Origin: Eunapius fragilis
Lineage: Eukaryota > Porifera > Demospongiae > Spongillida > Spongillidae
Reading direction: 5' to 3'
DNA length: 64,000 nt
NCBI GenBank assembly: GCA_963681505.1
Contig: OY811972.1
Span: 12,070,279 to 12,134,278, forward strand
The translations under genes were made by a program, and so were the position numbers. The notes beneath the pieces are model-generated. The model was not told where the DNA came from. It made no database searches and worked only from the letters and a program-made list of their open reading frames with translations. Positions 38,561 through 51,000 of this stretch are shown one piece after another; positions within the stretch are counted from its first letter, which is position 1; each line of letters begins with the position of its first letter.

Positions 38561-38866
38561 ATGGCTGACGACCTTCGCGGGTTTTTCACCAATGAGGGGT
38601 CGGAGGAGGAAGAGTACATTCATCCTCCAACTCCTCTCCCCTTCACCCCGCCACCTCCAGAAGCCCCGCTTCTGCCACCACCACCAGCAGCACTGCCCAC
38701 ACCACTACCAGCAGCTACTCCCGCCGGCACCACCAGCGCTGCCCCCACCGGCGCTCCTGCCTGCACCATCATTGCTGCCCCCACCACCAGTGCTGCCCCC
38801 ACCACCAGTGCTGCCCCCACCACCAGCAGTACTATTAAAGTTATTTGTTCTTGCATTAAGAGATAA
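38561..38866 (+). CDS. Small acidic/Pro-Ala-rich ORF of unknown function
   Basis: 101 codons starting MADDLRGFFTNEGSEEEEYI, then Pro-rich and Ala/Pro/Thr repeats. It lies between the dispersed element and a hairpin MITE. The acidic start could be the N-terminal exon of a transposase, but no domain is seen and the rest is low complexity. Confidence 0.3.
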   Translation: MADDLRGFFTNEGSEEEEYIHPPTPLPFTPPPPEAPLLPPPPAALPTPLPAATPAGTTSAAPTGAPACTIIAAPTTSAAPTTSAAPTTSSTIKVICSCIKR

Positions 38867-38943
38867 AGGGGATCATCCATCCTCTTCCTACATTTGATTA
38901 TTGACTATGATACTGCTATGACAGGATGAAAAAAACTTATGAA

Positions 38944-39234
38944 ACAAGTAAATAAAAACATTCTCTAACGAGAGAGTTGTTGGTATATAGGATTGACCAA
39001 TGGTGGTGTAAAAAGCATGGAAACAAGAGTGACAGAAATATTATTGGAAAATTGAAATAGGCCTATATTTAGCACACAATACAACACACATGCCTGAATA
39101 AAGGGCTAAATATAGGCCTATTTCAATTTTCCAATAATATTTCTGTCACTCTTGTTTCCATGCTTTTTACACCACCATTGGTCAATCCTATATACCAACA
39201 ACTCTCTCGTTAGAGAATGTTTTTATTTACTTGT
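38944..39234. mobile_element. Hairpin MITE, diverged copy
   Basis: Same ends as the 8029 copy. The arms match each other perfectly over about 115 bp, yet differ from the arms of the 8029 copy by many substitutions and indels (for example a GAGTGACAGAAATATTATTG segment absent there). Confidence 0.85.
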
Positions 39235-39719
39235 AACATTTAAGATGGCGGACACTCGTAAAACTCGATGCGGTCCCTACAGCTTGTCTATAAACAAAAA
39301 TTTTATTTCATAAAAACAACAATATTGATGGTCCGTTCAATCCTGAAAATTTATTTTTCTGTTTATCGATCCGGAAACCATCTCAATTTAGAAAACTGCG
39401 CTACGATGATAAATTTTATTTAACCCTTTCACCACCTACTAATGTTAAATATATTTACAGATTCTACGTAAATTGAGCTTCAATTTGATGCTAAAGAAGG
39501 CACTACCAGGCAAAAAATGAAAAGGTTATAAGCCTGCAAAGTTGCAAATTTTCTGGAAAAATTAATTATTCAGGGCAACATATTTCGTAAACCATTCAAG
39601 TTATTAACATAATAAGCGGTTAAAGTAACATTCACCCAAAGACAAACAAATATGAGTAAATGCATCAGGATCGGAAGATGTGAAGCACGCACTTACCCCA
39701 CTTATAATGGAATGACCCT
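39235..39719. repeat. Long inverted repeat, right arm (485 bp)
   Basis: Pairs with 35206-35690. Begins AACATTTAAGATGGCGG immediately after the MITE and ends GGAATGACCCT. Confidence 0.85.
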
Positions 39720-40018
39720 GGATATTATTTTACCCACCAGGCTTGCTATGTGCTTTGCTCAATAAGGCTGATTGGGTAGCTATAATTTGAAGGCTGGCCA
39801 TCTGTGCCCTAACCTTTTCTGGAGGTACTGAGATACTCAGGCCTTGTATACCGTTCTACAGTACAGGACCACGTGGTGTGATATGTTAGTTGTAACCTCA
39901 GAGGCTTGAGAAGAGTTGCATTTCTGGGCAGAATGCCTGGAGGTGCATAGTTGGCAGCCTATATGGTACAGCCCATCCGCAGTGAGATGTGTGTACTTGG
40001 ATGCAAGTGACACAGGTT

Positions 40019-41104
40019 AACCCCAGTGTCACAACCATGCTACCACCCCCTGTGTTGCAACCATGCTAACACCCCCTGTGTCACAACCATGCTACCACCC
40101 CCTGTGTCACAACCATGCTACCACCCTCTGTGTCACAACCATGCTACCACCCCCTGTGTCACAACCATGCTACCACCCCCTGTGTCACAACCATGCTACC
40201 ACTCCCTGTGTCACAACCATGCTACCACCCCCTGTGTCACAACCATGCTACCACCCCCTGTGTCACAACCATGCTAACACCCCCTGTGTCACAACCATGC
40301 TACCACCCCCTGTGTCACAACCATGCTACCACCCTCTGTGTCACAACCATGCTACCACCCCCTGTGTCACAACCATGCTACCACCCCCTGTGTCACAACC
40401 ATGCTACCACTCCCTGTGTCACAACCATGCTACCACCCCCTGTGTCACAACCATGCTACCACCCCCTGTGTCACAACCATGCTAACACCCCCTGTGTCAC
40501 AACCATGCTACCACCCCCTGTGTCACAACCATGCTACCACCCTCTGTGTCACAACCATGCTACCACCCCCTGTGTCACAACCATGCTACCACCCCCTGTG
40601 TCACAACCATGCTACCACCCCCTGTGTCACAACCATGCTACCACCCCCTGTGTCACAACCATGCTATCACCCCCTGTGTCACAACCATGCTACCACCCCC
40701 TGTGTCATAACCATGCTACCACCTCCTGTGTCACAACCATGCTACCACCTCCTGTGTCACAACCATGCTACCACCCCCAGTGTCACAACCATGCTACCAC
40801 CCCCTGTGTCACAACCATGCTACCACCCACTGTGTCACAACCATGCTACCACCCCCTGTGTCACAACCATGCTACCACCCCCTGTGTCACAACCATGCTA
40901 TCACCCCCTGTGTCACAACCATGCTACCACCTCCTGTGTCACAACCATGCTACCACCCTCAGTGTCACAACCATGCTACCACCCCCTGTGTCACAACCAT
41001 GCTACCACCCCCTGTGTCACAACCATGCTACCACCCCCTGTGTCACAACCATGCTACCACCCCCTGTGTCACAACCATGCTATCACCCCCTGTGTCACAA
41101 CCAT
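40019..41104. repeat. Second 26-bp minisatellite (~41 copies)
   Basis: Unit CCACCCCCTGTGTCACAACC plus ATGCTA (26 bp). Variants CACCCTCTG, CACTCCCTG and CTAACACC recur about every 208 bp (8 units) in the first half, a higher-order period. Frames up to 383 codons cross it in several registers and are repeat artefacts. Confidence 0.95.
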
Positions 41105-41139
41105 TGGCCCTTCATACTACCACTACACATACAAACACA

Positions 41140-41143
41140 CACT

Positions 41144-41227
<84 letters not shown>
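41140..41227. repeat. (AC)n microsatellite
   Basis: Long uninterrupted AC tract following the 26-bp array. Confidence 0.95.
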
Positions 41228-41228
<1 letters not shown>

Positions 41229-41229
41229 C

Positions 41230-43260
41230 AGGCCAATCTTCCTTTGGTGGCTCTAAAAAGAATTAATACAACGCAACCTTCCACACAACCCGCATGTACA
41301 AAAAGGTTCTCTTATGCTTAGTATCACTTTCAGTTACTTACTTATCAATAGGATGACGACAGCGTGCTTCACCACGTCCAGTATTGCCTCCATGTCCACC
41401 ATTGCGCTGATGAGGAAAACATGATCCAAGCGCTAGTCACCTTCCCTAGAGCGTACCACCAATTGGCTGGCATTAGCGTGTACCTGAACAACTGAATCAA
41501 TGCAATATCAAAAACGTTGAACATAGAAAAGTCGTTTCGTTCACTTACATAAGCGGTGGCTCTAAAAACTAGTCTCGTACCCAGACCCAGATTCCCAACA
41601 GCTGCTGGTGGATTACATCACCGCTACGTGGAAAGTGGATACTCACCCGTACAAGGTCCGGTGACAATTCATCACTATAACTCTCTGGATAATGAGTTTA
41701 GGTTTGTATGTATTCTAATTGTATGTATGACATTTATTCACTTAGTTGTAGTTTTTTTTTTGGAATTCAATATTACATTATTAACGTCCATAAAAAGCTA
41801 ATTCCCAACTTGCCAACATCAAATTGACTGCCGGTACTGCTTTTTGCAAGGGCCCATTTCTTGCACAAATGGGTTAGGTCTTGGTGTTACATGTGTGAAT
41901 GTGAGATCTAGCTTGTTGACTGCTGGCCAATGCATGGATGCTTTGGTACACACCATGCCATATATAATTCTCCTTCCTTTCACCCACGAAGCAATTTAAA
42001 ATGATGCCGTTTTTAAATGCCGAAAGATGTGTAATGATATCCATGGGTCATAATTTAATCTGTTGAATTGGAGGGGGGTGGGGGGATAGCTTTTGCCGTG
42101 AAGACAGTGCTACGATGGCTTATCTTTTAGCTAAATGAAGTTCATTGGATGACGTGCTAACCAGAGAGGCTAATATTTTCTTGCCCTCACAAATAGCATA
42201 TAGCAACCATTTTGGTTGGCCATAATTGCTTTAGTATCAAGCATCCATGTCAGATCTGTGCACGATAATTTACAATTATTCTATCGTATGCATCCAACAG
42301 GCCTGTAAATGATTTGACTAACCTACATAGTCTGTTGTATACATATGTTTAGTTTTTGCTTATAGTGTTCAATGTATACCTGCATGATACAGATAGATTA
42401 AGACACAACGGTTTCCATGGCTTTAAGAGCTATATAGAATTAGGCATTGTAAAAAGCCTCTATTCGTTGCCATAATACTTTCATCCATCTTTATGCCTTT
42501 GAGAAAGTGGCAATGCATTAACAGTGGCAGTAAATTAAGTGGGAAATCCATCAGGGGATTTAGAGCATCAGTGTTTAGAATGAAAATTGGCATAAAACTT
42601 TGAGGACAACAAAAATGTAAAGGGTGGCATCAAACCAACGCCATGCACTTCTGTAAACACTATACAAAATAAGTAGCAGTATGAAAAATATGTATACACT
42701 GCTACAACTTTGACTATTAAATTATGTGACGTGTTCCAGTTGCCTGTCCTCAAAGGTGAACTTCGAAATTGAGTAACCAATACTTACATCTCTATAAGCG
42801 GCTACATGCATGCAAACCAATTGGCCATGTATGCACATACCAGACAAACATTTCCATAATGATGTTATGACATGCTTGATGCATATAACCGTTTGCATGT
42901 GCACCGACACACTCATCTTCTTTGCACATGTGCACTAGTGTTGCTGTTAGTAGCATTTTAATTAATTTGGAGAGGACTTTATTCAGTATGATACATGTAT
43001 GCAGTATGTCTGTCTAAATCCTTCTCAAAACTCATAACATTTAAGTTTTTCAATGAAATAAGGTGTGCACGGAACAAAGAATACATAAAATGTCAAATGA
43101 CAATGGAGAAAAACTCAGATCTTGCACTGGATACAAATAAAGACATATCCCAATCTAAATAGGATCACAATAAAAAATGATAAACAGGAATCACACTAAA
43201 TATAAGATCTTGCATTGCATGCTAAGTACATAACAGAGGAACAAAAATGCAGTCAGCCAA
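41230..43260. other. Region without supported gene
   Basis: Unique A/T-rich sequence. 42050-42480 is homologous to 44070-44430 (part of the tandem duplication that follows). No exon with support was seen apart from a weak minus-strand candidate noted under rejected items. Confidence 0.4.
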
Positions 43261-43280
43261 TGCAAAGCCATTATTGCCCT

Positions 43281-43649
43281 TCACTGCCAATTCCATACAC
43301 TCCTTGAACTTAGAATAAAGAGGCACTGTTGATGTTCCTGCCAAAAAACGTCACTACATTTCCACTTGCAAGCACCTTCCATCTCAATACCCTCTGCAAA
43401 CAAAGCAACATTAACAAATTGTATATGACTTAACTTTCAATGTCACCTAAAAATCTGGCACAGTACGCCTGTTCCTCCAGCAATGAGTTTTGAACGTCCC
43501 CTTCCCAAAACTCAATCTTCCATATAGCCCCTATCTCATCTTGAAAATTTAAAAACATTGATTATTTAATTTTACTTACCAGCGTTCAACATACAACAAT
43601 CAGCACACACACAAAAATCTTGTAGTTGTAATGGATGCTTCTTGACCAT
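43281..43649 (-). CDS. Unknown small gene, copy 1, with 40- and 53-bp introns
   Basis: Exons 43649-43580, 43539-43447 and 43393-43281 join in exact phase (70+93+113 nt, 92 codons including stop). Introns are GTAAGT...CAAG (40 bp) and GTGACA...GCAG (53 bp). The product starts MVKKHPLQLQDF, continues DEIGAIWKIEFWEGDVQN and EEQAYCARFL, and ends with a Cys-containing tail (GACKWKCSD). No family is recognised. The ATG is preceded in frame by TAG three bases upstream, so it is either the true start or just inside an acceptor of a longer gene. The second copy at 44.6-44.8 kb keeps the protein with mainly conservative changes, which argues for real coding sequence. Confidence 0.55.
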
Positions 43650-44590
43650 TGCCTATACCTCTAAAGTTATTAAGCCAGTAATGAACTCCTTGACCTTTAT
43701 TAACCAATGATATCAGTTAAGCAAGTGCTGATTTGCTCTTTGGATTCTGCAGGTCCCTAGCTCGCATGGGCAATAGTACACCAGGAAAATATGGCAGCGA
43801 GTAAGTCAACGTATGTTGAACCTTCCCGGGCCGCGAGATGACACTGCAACTCCTGTATAGAAATCATAGTAATCATAAAATTGTGTGTAAACGCATTATA
43901 GCATCAAGGCATGCATCATTTATATATTTATTTTTTAAGCGCATCTTCAGTGCTGGATAGTGTCAATAGCCAGCTTAGTAGCTGTGCTTTCATTGTGTGT
44001 ATGTGTGTGCATGTGTTTGTGTGTGTGCATATGTGTATGTATGTGTGTGTGTGTGAATTCTTGATTGCAGCTTTAGCAGTGAAGACGATGGTTTAACTTA
44101 TAGCTGAATGAATTCATTGGATGACCAGCAAACCAGAGACTGTTAATGTTTTTCTCACAGACAGCCCATCAAGCGTTAGCCTTGTCTGTGCATTTACCAT
44201 TGCGGTTAATTGTTAAGTATTAGGCACAAAGCTCAGGTCTGTTAAACGTTAGCTTGTCTGTTCATTAACCATTGTGGTTAATTGCTTAAGTATAAAGCAT
44301 CCATGCCAGGTCTGTGCATGATAATTTACAATTATTTTATCATATGCAACCAACAGGCCTGGAAATCATTTGACCAACCTACATAGTCTGCTGTATTCCT
44401 ATGTTTTTTTTGCTTAGTGTTTAATGTATCTAATGTATTTAGTGTTTAGTATTTAATGTAAATGTATGATCTTGAGCCCATACACAATAGATTAAGACAC
44501 AACGGTAAACGTCAGTACATTTCCACTTGCATGCCCCTTCCATCGCAATACTCTCTGCAAACAAAACGACATTATCAAAATGTATATGAC

Positions 44591-44819
44591 TCAACTTTCA
44601 ATGTCATCTAAAAATTTGGCACAGTACGCCTGTTCCTCCAGCAATGAGTTTTGAATGTCCCCTTCCCAAAATTCAATCTTCCATATAGCGCCTATCTCAT
44701 CTTTAAAAAAAAGAATAAAAAATAACATTGATTAATTACTTTTACTTACCAGCGTTCAACATACAACAATCAGCATACACAGAAAAATCTTGTAGTTGTA
44801 ATGTATGCTTCTTGACCAT
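44591..44819 (-). CDS. Unknown small gene, copy 2
   Basis: Exons 44819-44750 and 44700-44591 correspond to exons 1-2 of copy 1. The exon 2 protein differs only at Val/Ile and Arg/Lys and at the last residue. The donor after FL is AT instead of GT, so translation would continue to DDIES and a TGA at 44593. A third-exon homologue (MEGACKWKCTDVY) is still visible near 44510-44570 but may no longer be spliced in. Confidence 0.5.
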
Positions 44820-45199
44820 TGCCTATACCCCTAAAGCTATTAAGCCATTAATGAACTCCTTGACCTTTATCAACCAATGATATCAGATTAAGCAAGTGCT
44901 GATTTGCCCTTTAGAGTCCCTAGCTCGCATGGGCAATAGTACACCATGCAGAATAATATGGCAGCGAGTGAATCAACGAATGTTGAACCTTCCCGGGCCA
45001 CGGGATGACAGCGCGCCCCCTCTATATAATCATAAAATTGTTTAACGCTTTATCATTTTTATAGCATCTAGGCATGCATACATTTTTACGGAGCGCATCT
45101 TCCGTGCTGGCATCATAGTGTCAGTAGCCAGCTTTGTAGCTGTGCTTTCATTGTGTGTGTATGTGTGTGTGTGTGCATGTATGTATGTGTGTGGGGGTG

Positions 45200-46184
45200 T
45201 GGGGGTGTTTGCAGCTATATATTTGGCTGTGTATCTAGTCAGGGGAGTACACGCCTGTGCATTCAGCAATGCACAGGCATGTACCATATGCACTTACAGT
45301 TTAACCAATTAATTCATCCTTTTGGCATGCACATCATCTAAGCATAAGAACATTTTTTCAAAATTGGGCCAGTGATGAAAGCACAAAGTTATACAACAGT
45401 AAAACTGGCTTAGTCTGTATTAAAAACCAGGTGTTGCCTTCCATCCTATATGCCAGCTTCCTCATGAGGATTACTGACATTGGGGAGGTTTGATGCTTTG
45501 AATATGGCACCATGTAGAAAGAATCACAAACCTGTATCTTAAAATTGTTCACACAACCTTACTTTCTGGTAGAAAATAACATTAGTAAATTAAACATAAA
45601 CACTACTAGAAAACAACATTTGCAAATTAAACATGAACATGTACATTTCCAACCATGCAGAGCAAAATTAAACATGAACATGAGTAATTTCTACCAGAAA
45701 GGCCACGTCATGCAAAATTGCAACTCAGTATAATTATAAATGGCAAGGTTGCGTGAACAATTTAAACAAAATACACACATTTTTTCCCAGTGGGCTAGTA
45801 ATTTTAATAATGGATGATGATGATTGACATATGAACCAATTGATATGCGCACCAGATTAAGGCTAGACCACATGGAGGCTTACCAGACTGCTTAACTAGC
45901 ATAGCAGCTGACCAGACTGGTTAGCATAGCAGCTTACCGTAAATGCTGATAACCATACACGTGCTTAACATTTGTTGTGCACAGAAACTGACAATATTGT
46001 GTGTGCTGTGTGTACTCAGCATAGCAAGAAGGGAAAGGAGAAAGGAAAGAAGAAATCTTCCATCAAGCCTTTGGCCAAAATGGTGTTGATTCAACAAACT
46101 CTGAAAGTAGTTCGTGGTTTGACGAATCATGACTCACAAAGAAATGCCTAAGACCGAGCACATATTTCCCAGCACATCTACATG
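45200..46184. other. Region without recognised gene
   Basis: Short direct repeats of AAATTAAACATGAACATG type occur at 45590-45690. No exon can be supported. Confidence 0.4.
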
Positions 46185-46340
46185 TAATAAGAAGGGGAAA
46201 TGTAATAGTCCTATATTTCGCACACAAACATAATGTCTCACAAATGGGCGAAATATTACATTTCCCCTTCTTATTAGACCCTTACAGTTATTGCCCTATA
46301 TGCCACCAACTTTCTCATAGAGAATGTTTTTATGACTTGT
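46185..46340. mobile_element. Hairpin MITE, partial copy
   Basis: The inner arms (GAAGGGGAAATGTAATAGTC ... and complement) and the right end (AGAATGTTTTTATGACTTGT) are present. The left outer arm is missing. Confidence 0.7.
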
Positions 46341-47719
46341 TTCATTAAGGGGCGTAGGTATTTTGATAAGTTCATCGTGGGTCGGGTAAAATCTCTTCAA
46401 ATGAAAATAAAAAACATGGAGCGAAACGACCAGAAAATTTGCACTCACTTTGTTCATAAATATCTTGATTTATGTAAAGTAAAATTCAGCGAGATCTGCA
46501 GACTCCGGTAGCAACGGGACTCCATCGGGTACCTATTAAATTTGACGTTGGAGAGACGCTCCTTCGTTTAGTTTTACGCGTTCTGAACCCTGAAGAATGC
46601 CAAACGTTGTCATGCATGGATGAATGTAAAGGTTTCATAGTGTGCAAAAATAAAATTAAATACAGATCAGATATGTCAATTGTGATGAAAATTTATTTCA
46701 TGTGGGTTTGAAATTTATGCTATTGTATACACGTTTTATTTTAAAACCCCAAAGCCCCTTTTTGTCATAAGACGCGTGTACGTCATAATTGATATTGTGT
46801 GTCAGGCACCTGAGCCTGGGGACAAGTAAGAGAGCAGTACCCATCCAGTGAAAAGACCCTGCGCATGTCTTCAAGATGACATCGTAATGTCATGCCTGGA
46901 ACACTAGGCAGGCATGGCTGATATCCATGCATCACACAATCCATAACTACATTGTTCCAGTGGACATGGAGTGGTCTGGGGGCCTGTTGTGGATTTGCCT
47001 CAGCAACCTGCAGACAGGGTGTACTGTGTGGTATGGTAAGGTGGCCGGGGTAGTACCACTGCCTGCTTGACTGTAGAAGAGACTTGTTGTCCCTAACCTC
47101 TTGGGCTGATGTGAGTACTGCCTTGGAAACCATGCATCAAAAAAGGGTCATTACCTCTTCTGTCCATGGACAGCAGGCCCTGAGGGAGGGACTGTTACTT
47201 CCTGGTCCCTTCTGGTCCCCACACCTACCCATGTACCCTCTTCTCTTGATGGCCCCCCTTGCCAACTCACCCCTTCTCACCAGGAGAATGTGGTGATGCA
47301 AGCATAGCTTGCATCACCACATTCCAAGTCCAGCTTGTTCATGCCATCCTCTTGGGTGGTGAGGGTAAGAGTTGTGAATCAGCTATACCCTCTTCCAGTC
47401 CCACACAGATGGGGTCTGTGGGGTCTCGAGAAAATTCCAACAGCTCATCTGCACAACTGGTGCATTAGCACCCCCTATATGCTTCCCTTTGCTTACTTTT
47501 ACAACTTTCATTTACTTATACCCATGCATTGCATGCCAAGTGCATGCACATATACTTGCATGAATTCTACCCAGACAAGCAAAAGGGGACCCAAATTAAA
47601 TCAACTGTGACATTTAAAGCAACATGAAGTGGATCATACATTCCAAAGAGGAAACATTGAAGATCTTACACATGTTGAATAGTGTTTCCTACTCATGAAC
47701 TAATGTTACAGTCTTCCAG
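46341..47719. other. Downstream region of the Roco gene
   Basis: Possibly its 3' UTR and beyond. A 116-codon minus-strand frame (47133-46783) has no recognisable domain. The notable structure is the perfect hairpin at 47286-47324. Confidence 0.4.
47286..47324. other. Perfect 18-bp inverted repeat with 3-base loop
   Basis: GAATGTGGTGATGCAAGC, loop ATA, then the exact reverse complement. It lies about 400 bp beyond the stop codon of the minus-strand Roco gene, so it may be in its 3' UTR or a terminator-like or mobile fragment. Confidence 0.6.
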
Positions 47720-48012
47720 CTAGCTATGTTCTTCCGCCAACTTCCTCGCCAATGCTGGGTTATTCCCTCCAACAGGGTTATGTACAGCTTTGGACAGCAA
47801 CTTCCAAGATGGCTGACCAAACCTTTGGGTATCATAGTGCTGCTGTAGCCAAGCAAGAATAACATCACTGAGACATCCACTTGGGTCTGTATGGTTTTTT
47901 GAGGAAATAGTATCCAACTCTGCTTTCTTAATTCTTAGGGCCAACCCCAGGGACATCCATCTTGCGGCTATATCCACCACAGCCAACAATACGTCCACAA
48001 GGTCATCCTCAA
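47720..48012 (-). CDS. Death domain exon, C-terminus of the Roco protein
   Basis: 97 codons plus TAG. The fold signature is clear: ARWMSLGLALRIKKAELDTI, CLSDVILAWLQQ, PSWKLLSKAV and the NPALARKL end, matching six-helix Death domains that pair with other Death domains in apoptosis or NF-kB-type signalling. It follows a 59-bp intron. Confidence 0.85.
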
Positions 48013-51000
48013 CTGGGCCAAGGGATTTGGTTTGTAAAACACAACACAGTTGCATGGGGTGGTCAACATACCAAGAGGGTCCTCGGACACACTTGAGTAA
48101 TCATCACTATCTGTACTTGGAACTGTATCAGCTGCAACCCCATATTCTCCAGTTCCTCCAACTTGTCTTCTACGTTGACTCCCACCATCTGAGTGTGGTT
48201 AATGTCTTGTTATTGCATTAAATAAAAACAGTGGTCTCAATAACGAATGATGCTGCAGGTAATACAACATATGATAATACATTGGTTGCTATGACAACAT
48301 ACTGGATAGCTGAGATAATTTCCATTGAGAGGGAAGCTCTGATACGCACATATGCTTAAACTACCTACTTACCTGCTTCCTTCATCCCAATGAGTTCCAA
48401 CAGGTGCAGCTCCACCTTCTTCCACTCACTCACTTTCACTTGCTTTTTTTTGGTTGAGTCAGCAACTGTATTCTTCTTGTTACGAACCTTCTCCTTCAAC
48501 AGCTCAAGCTCAACTGTGGCTTGTGTGTGGTCTGAGGTGGCCTCAGGTGGACATGAGATCAACTCCACCACTGAAACTGATGGACAGAACTCACCACATG
48601 CCTCTCTAATAACTTGCATAACTGATAATGCATACTGAGGGTTACTGTCTACAGAGGTGGTGACAGTGCATGACAGACATCTGAAGTCATCCATCATCTC
48701 AACAACAGTGATGACTCCTTCGTCATTCATCCAGCTAATCCCTTTACTCCATACATCACAACTTCGATTGTATTTGTCCAGTTCTGGAACCAATGACGGT
48801 TCATCAGCTAAAGCAAAGCCATCTGCAAGCCTTGTGGTGATAACATGGAGACAGCGTGGGGAGAAGGATTGATTGATGCTGGTAGTACATACATGCCAAC
48901 CAATGCTCTTTTGTGTGACGATGACATTGGAAGGTTTTTCCACACGGACACATGCGGGGAAATACAGGAGAGGACCAAGATCAGTGGAAGGTGTGTTGGG
49001 AGACCCAATAGGTGCTATGTTAGTGTTCACATTGGTCAAGGTGATGGGTACACATAGTTCAAATAACTTCAGGAACTGAACCATCATTTCAATGTTGTCT
49101 CGGAAGTGTTCTCTCAAAACAGGTATAGGAATCACTCCAGTGTTGCTGGCTATAGGGAGGTGCTCCTCGAATGATTCAGGAGCAAACAAGACTCCATTCA
49201 CCTTCTCCATCAATGCCTCAGGATGAAGAACTATCCAGCTGTTGGCCTCATCACCATGAAGGAACACAATAAGACCTTTATCAGATAGGGTTTTCAGCAA
49301 TGGTGTGACCTCAGAGGCGTCAGTTGGCAGGAACTTTGGTTCCTCTTGCCTTAGAAGGGTAAGAAGCTGGGATAGGGGTATGGCATCCAGTTGTGCAGGG
49401 ACCCTGTCATTTAAGAAGGCATACATCATGTGGCTATTCAGGGATATAGCAGGGTGCTTGGCTATAACACTGCTGTTGGTTTGGCGTAATGATGACATAA
49501 AACTCTTCATCTCCTTTCCTTGGAGATCTGTAGCATTGAGAGCAGTGAACCCAACAAAGGTGTGCTTAGTTAGGGCTTTTCTAGCAACCCTCTCTATGTC
49601 CTTTTGCAGCGATTCCAGCTTCCTCTTGTCAGCTATCCCATCGGCATGGGTTCCCATCACAATAACTGAGCAATGTTCAGAACACTTGTGACAAACATCA
49701 CCGATCATTGCAGACCAGTAGTAGAGCTGTGCAATGATGTCTTTGAGGTCCTGGAGCATGTTGACCAGCATGAGGAAGGTAGAGGGAGTGAGTGAGATGG
49801 CTTCCAGGGCAGCACAATGACTACTGTAGTACTCGCGGTGACCAGCGAGGTCAAAGAGCATCATGTTCATCTCTTCATTCTTAACCAGATGAGGGACAAT
49901 ACCAGCTGTTAAGAGCTTCACAGGACCAGGGTGGGTAACATCAGCAGCTTTACCCTGAATGTATTTCAGGTTAACATTATGAAACATTATAGAGCATAGT
50001 ATTACAAAGTACAACAGTACATACAAACCCGGTGAAGTCACTACTCACTACATGAAACATCGCCATTTTTTTTTCCTTCTCATAATGGAATTTTCCACCT
50101 TTGATTAAATGTATGAACACGCCACTTTAATAATATGAAATGGTGGATGTCAAACAGCATGAGGTACCCTGCTCTGTTTAAGGTAAGAGGGTGTGTCTCA
50201 TACTGTACTTCTAGTTGAAGTACACATTAACATATAAAGTCATCTCTTAAAGTTATGCCCTGCATCTGCATATGTATATGTACGTGTATGTGTACATGTT
50301 TGCGTATTTGTACAAGGGTATGTAGTAGTGTTAGAACTGTAGCTTAGGGCTGGGAAGTGTGTGTCCGTGCACTTGCACATATATGTATAATTTGTGGTGT
50401 TGCCATCATAACTTTACTGCTGAACTTTGACATGAAGGTGGGATGATGGTAACCGTCCAAAAGCTAGATGAGTTCACTCTTGAGCGTGAGTCACGGCGTG
50501 GTGTGGCCAACAAAATAGAAAAGGAGAGAATGGTTACCAATTTTTTTAAGTGGTAGGAAGCAAGATGCACTCCACTCTACATGACTTCTTGGCCCCTTTC
50601 AAGCATTAAGATAAGAAAGTTGGTTGATGCGTTGGCCCGCCTTTTTGAGCAAAGACCCATTTTCATAAACGAGACCAGCGGCAGGGTGAACCTATATCAC
50701 CATAGTTTTGTCTGAACTAAGAAGACTAGTGGCGTCTTGCACATTTCGCACTTTCTTGGAATAGGCACTTGGAGATTGGTTAGTGTGTGGAGTGTTGAAT
50801 GAGGCAGTGCAAATAATGGAAGCAAATTTACTCTTAGTAAGGGTTTTCAAAATAGTTCAGGAAATTGAGTCTGCAGCCTGGTTTTGTAAATAAAAGAATT
50901 CATGTGAACAGTTGACATGCCCCATAGGGAAAGTAGAAGACTCTCAGGAAAGCAGGGTAGAGAAGGTCATGCAAAGGGTCCACCGAGACACATTTCCGGC

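Larger units (their letters stand above)
42050..45200. repeat. Tandem duplication carrying the unknown gene
   Basis: 42050-42480 matches 44070-44430, 43347-43800 matches 44510-44960, and 43865-44050 matches 45020-45190. The first copy has about 0.87 kb extra (42.48-43.35 kb). Small microsatellites (GT/ATGT) end both units. Confidence 0.8.

Noticed and set aside
40115-41266. 383-codon frame (and overlapping 332-, 163- and 140-codon frames) on plus
   Set aside because: It runs through the 26-bp minisatellite and an AC tract. Several registers are open at once and the peptide is pure repeat.
41345-41405. Possible minus-strand first exon (MVDMEAILDVVKHAVVILL with GTAAGT donor)
   Set aside because: No second exon with matching phase was found before the microsatellite, and there is no homology.
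46783-47133. 116-codon frame on minus downstream of the Roco gene
   Set aside because: No domain, no repeat of exon structure, and position consistent with a 3' UTR or intergenic DNA.
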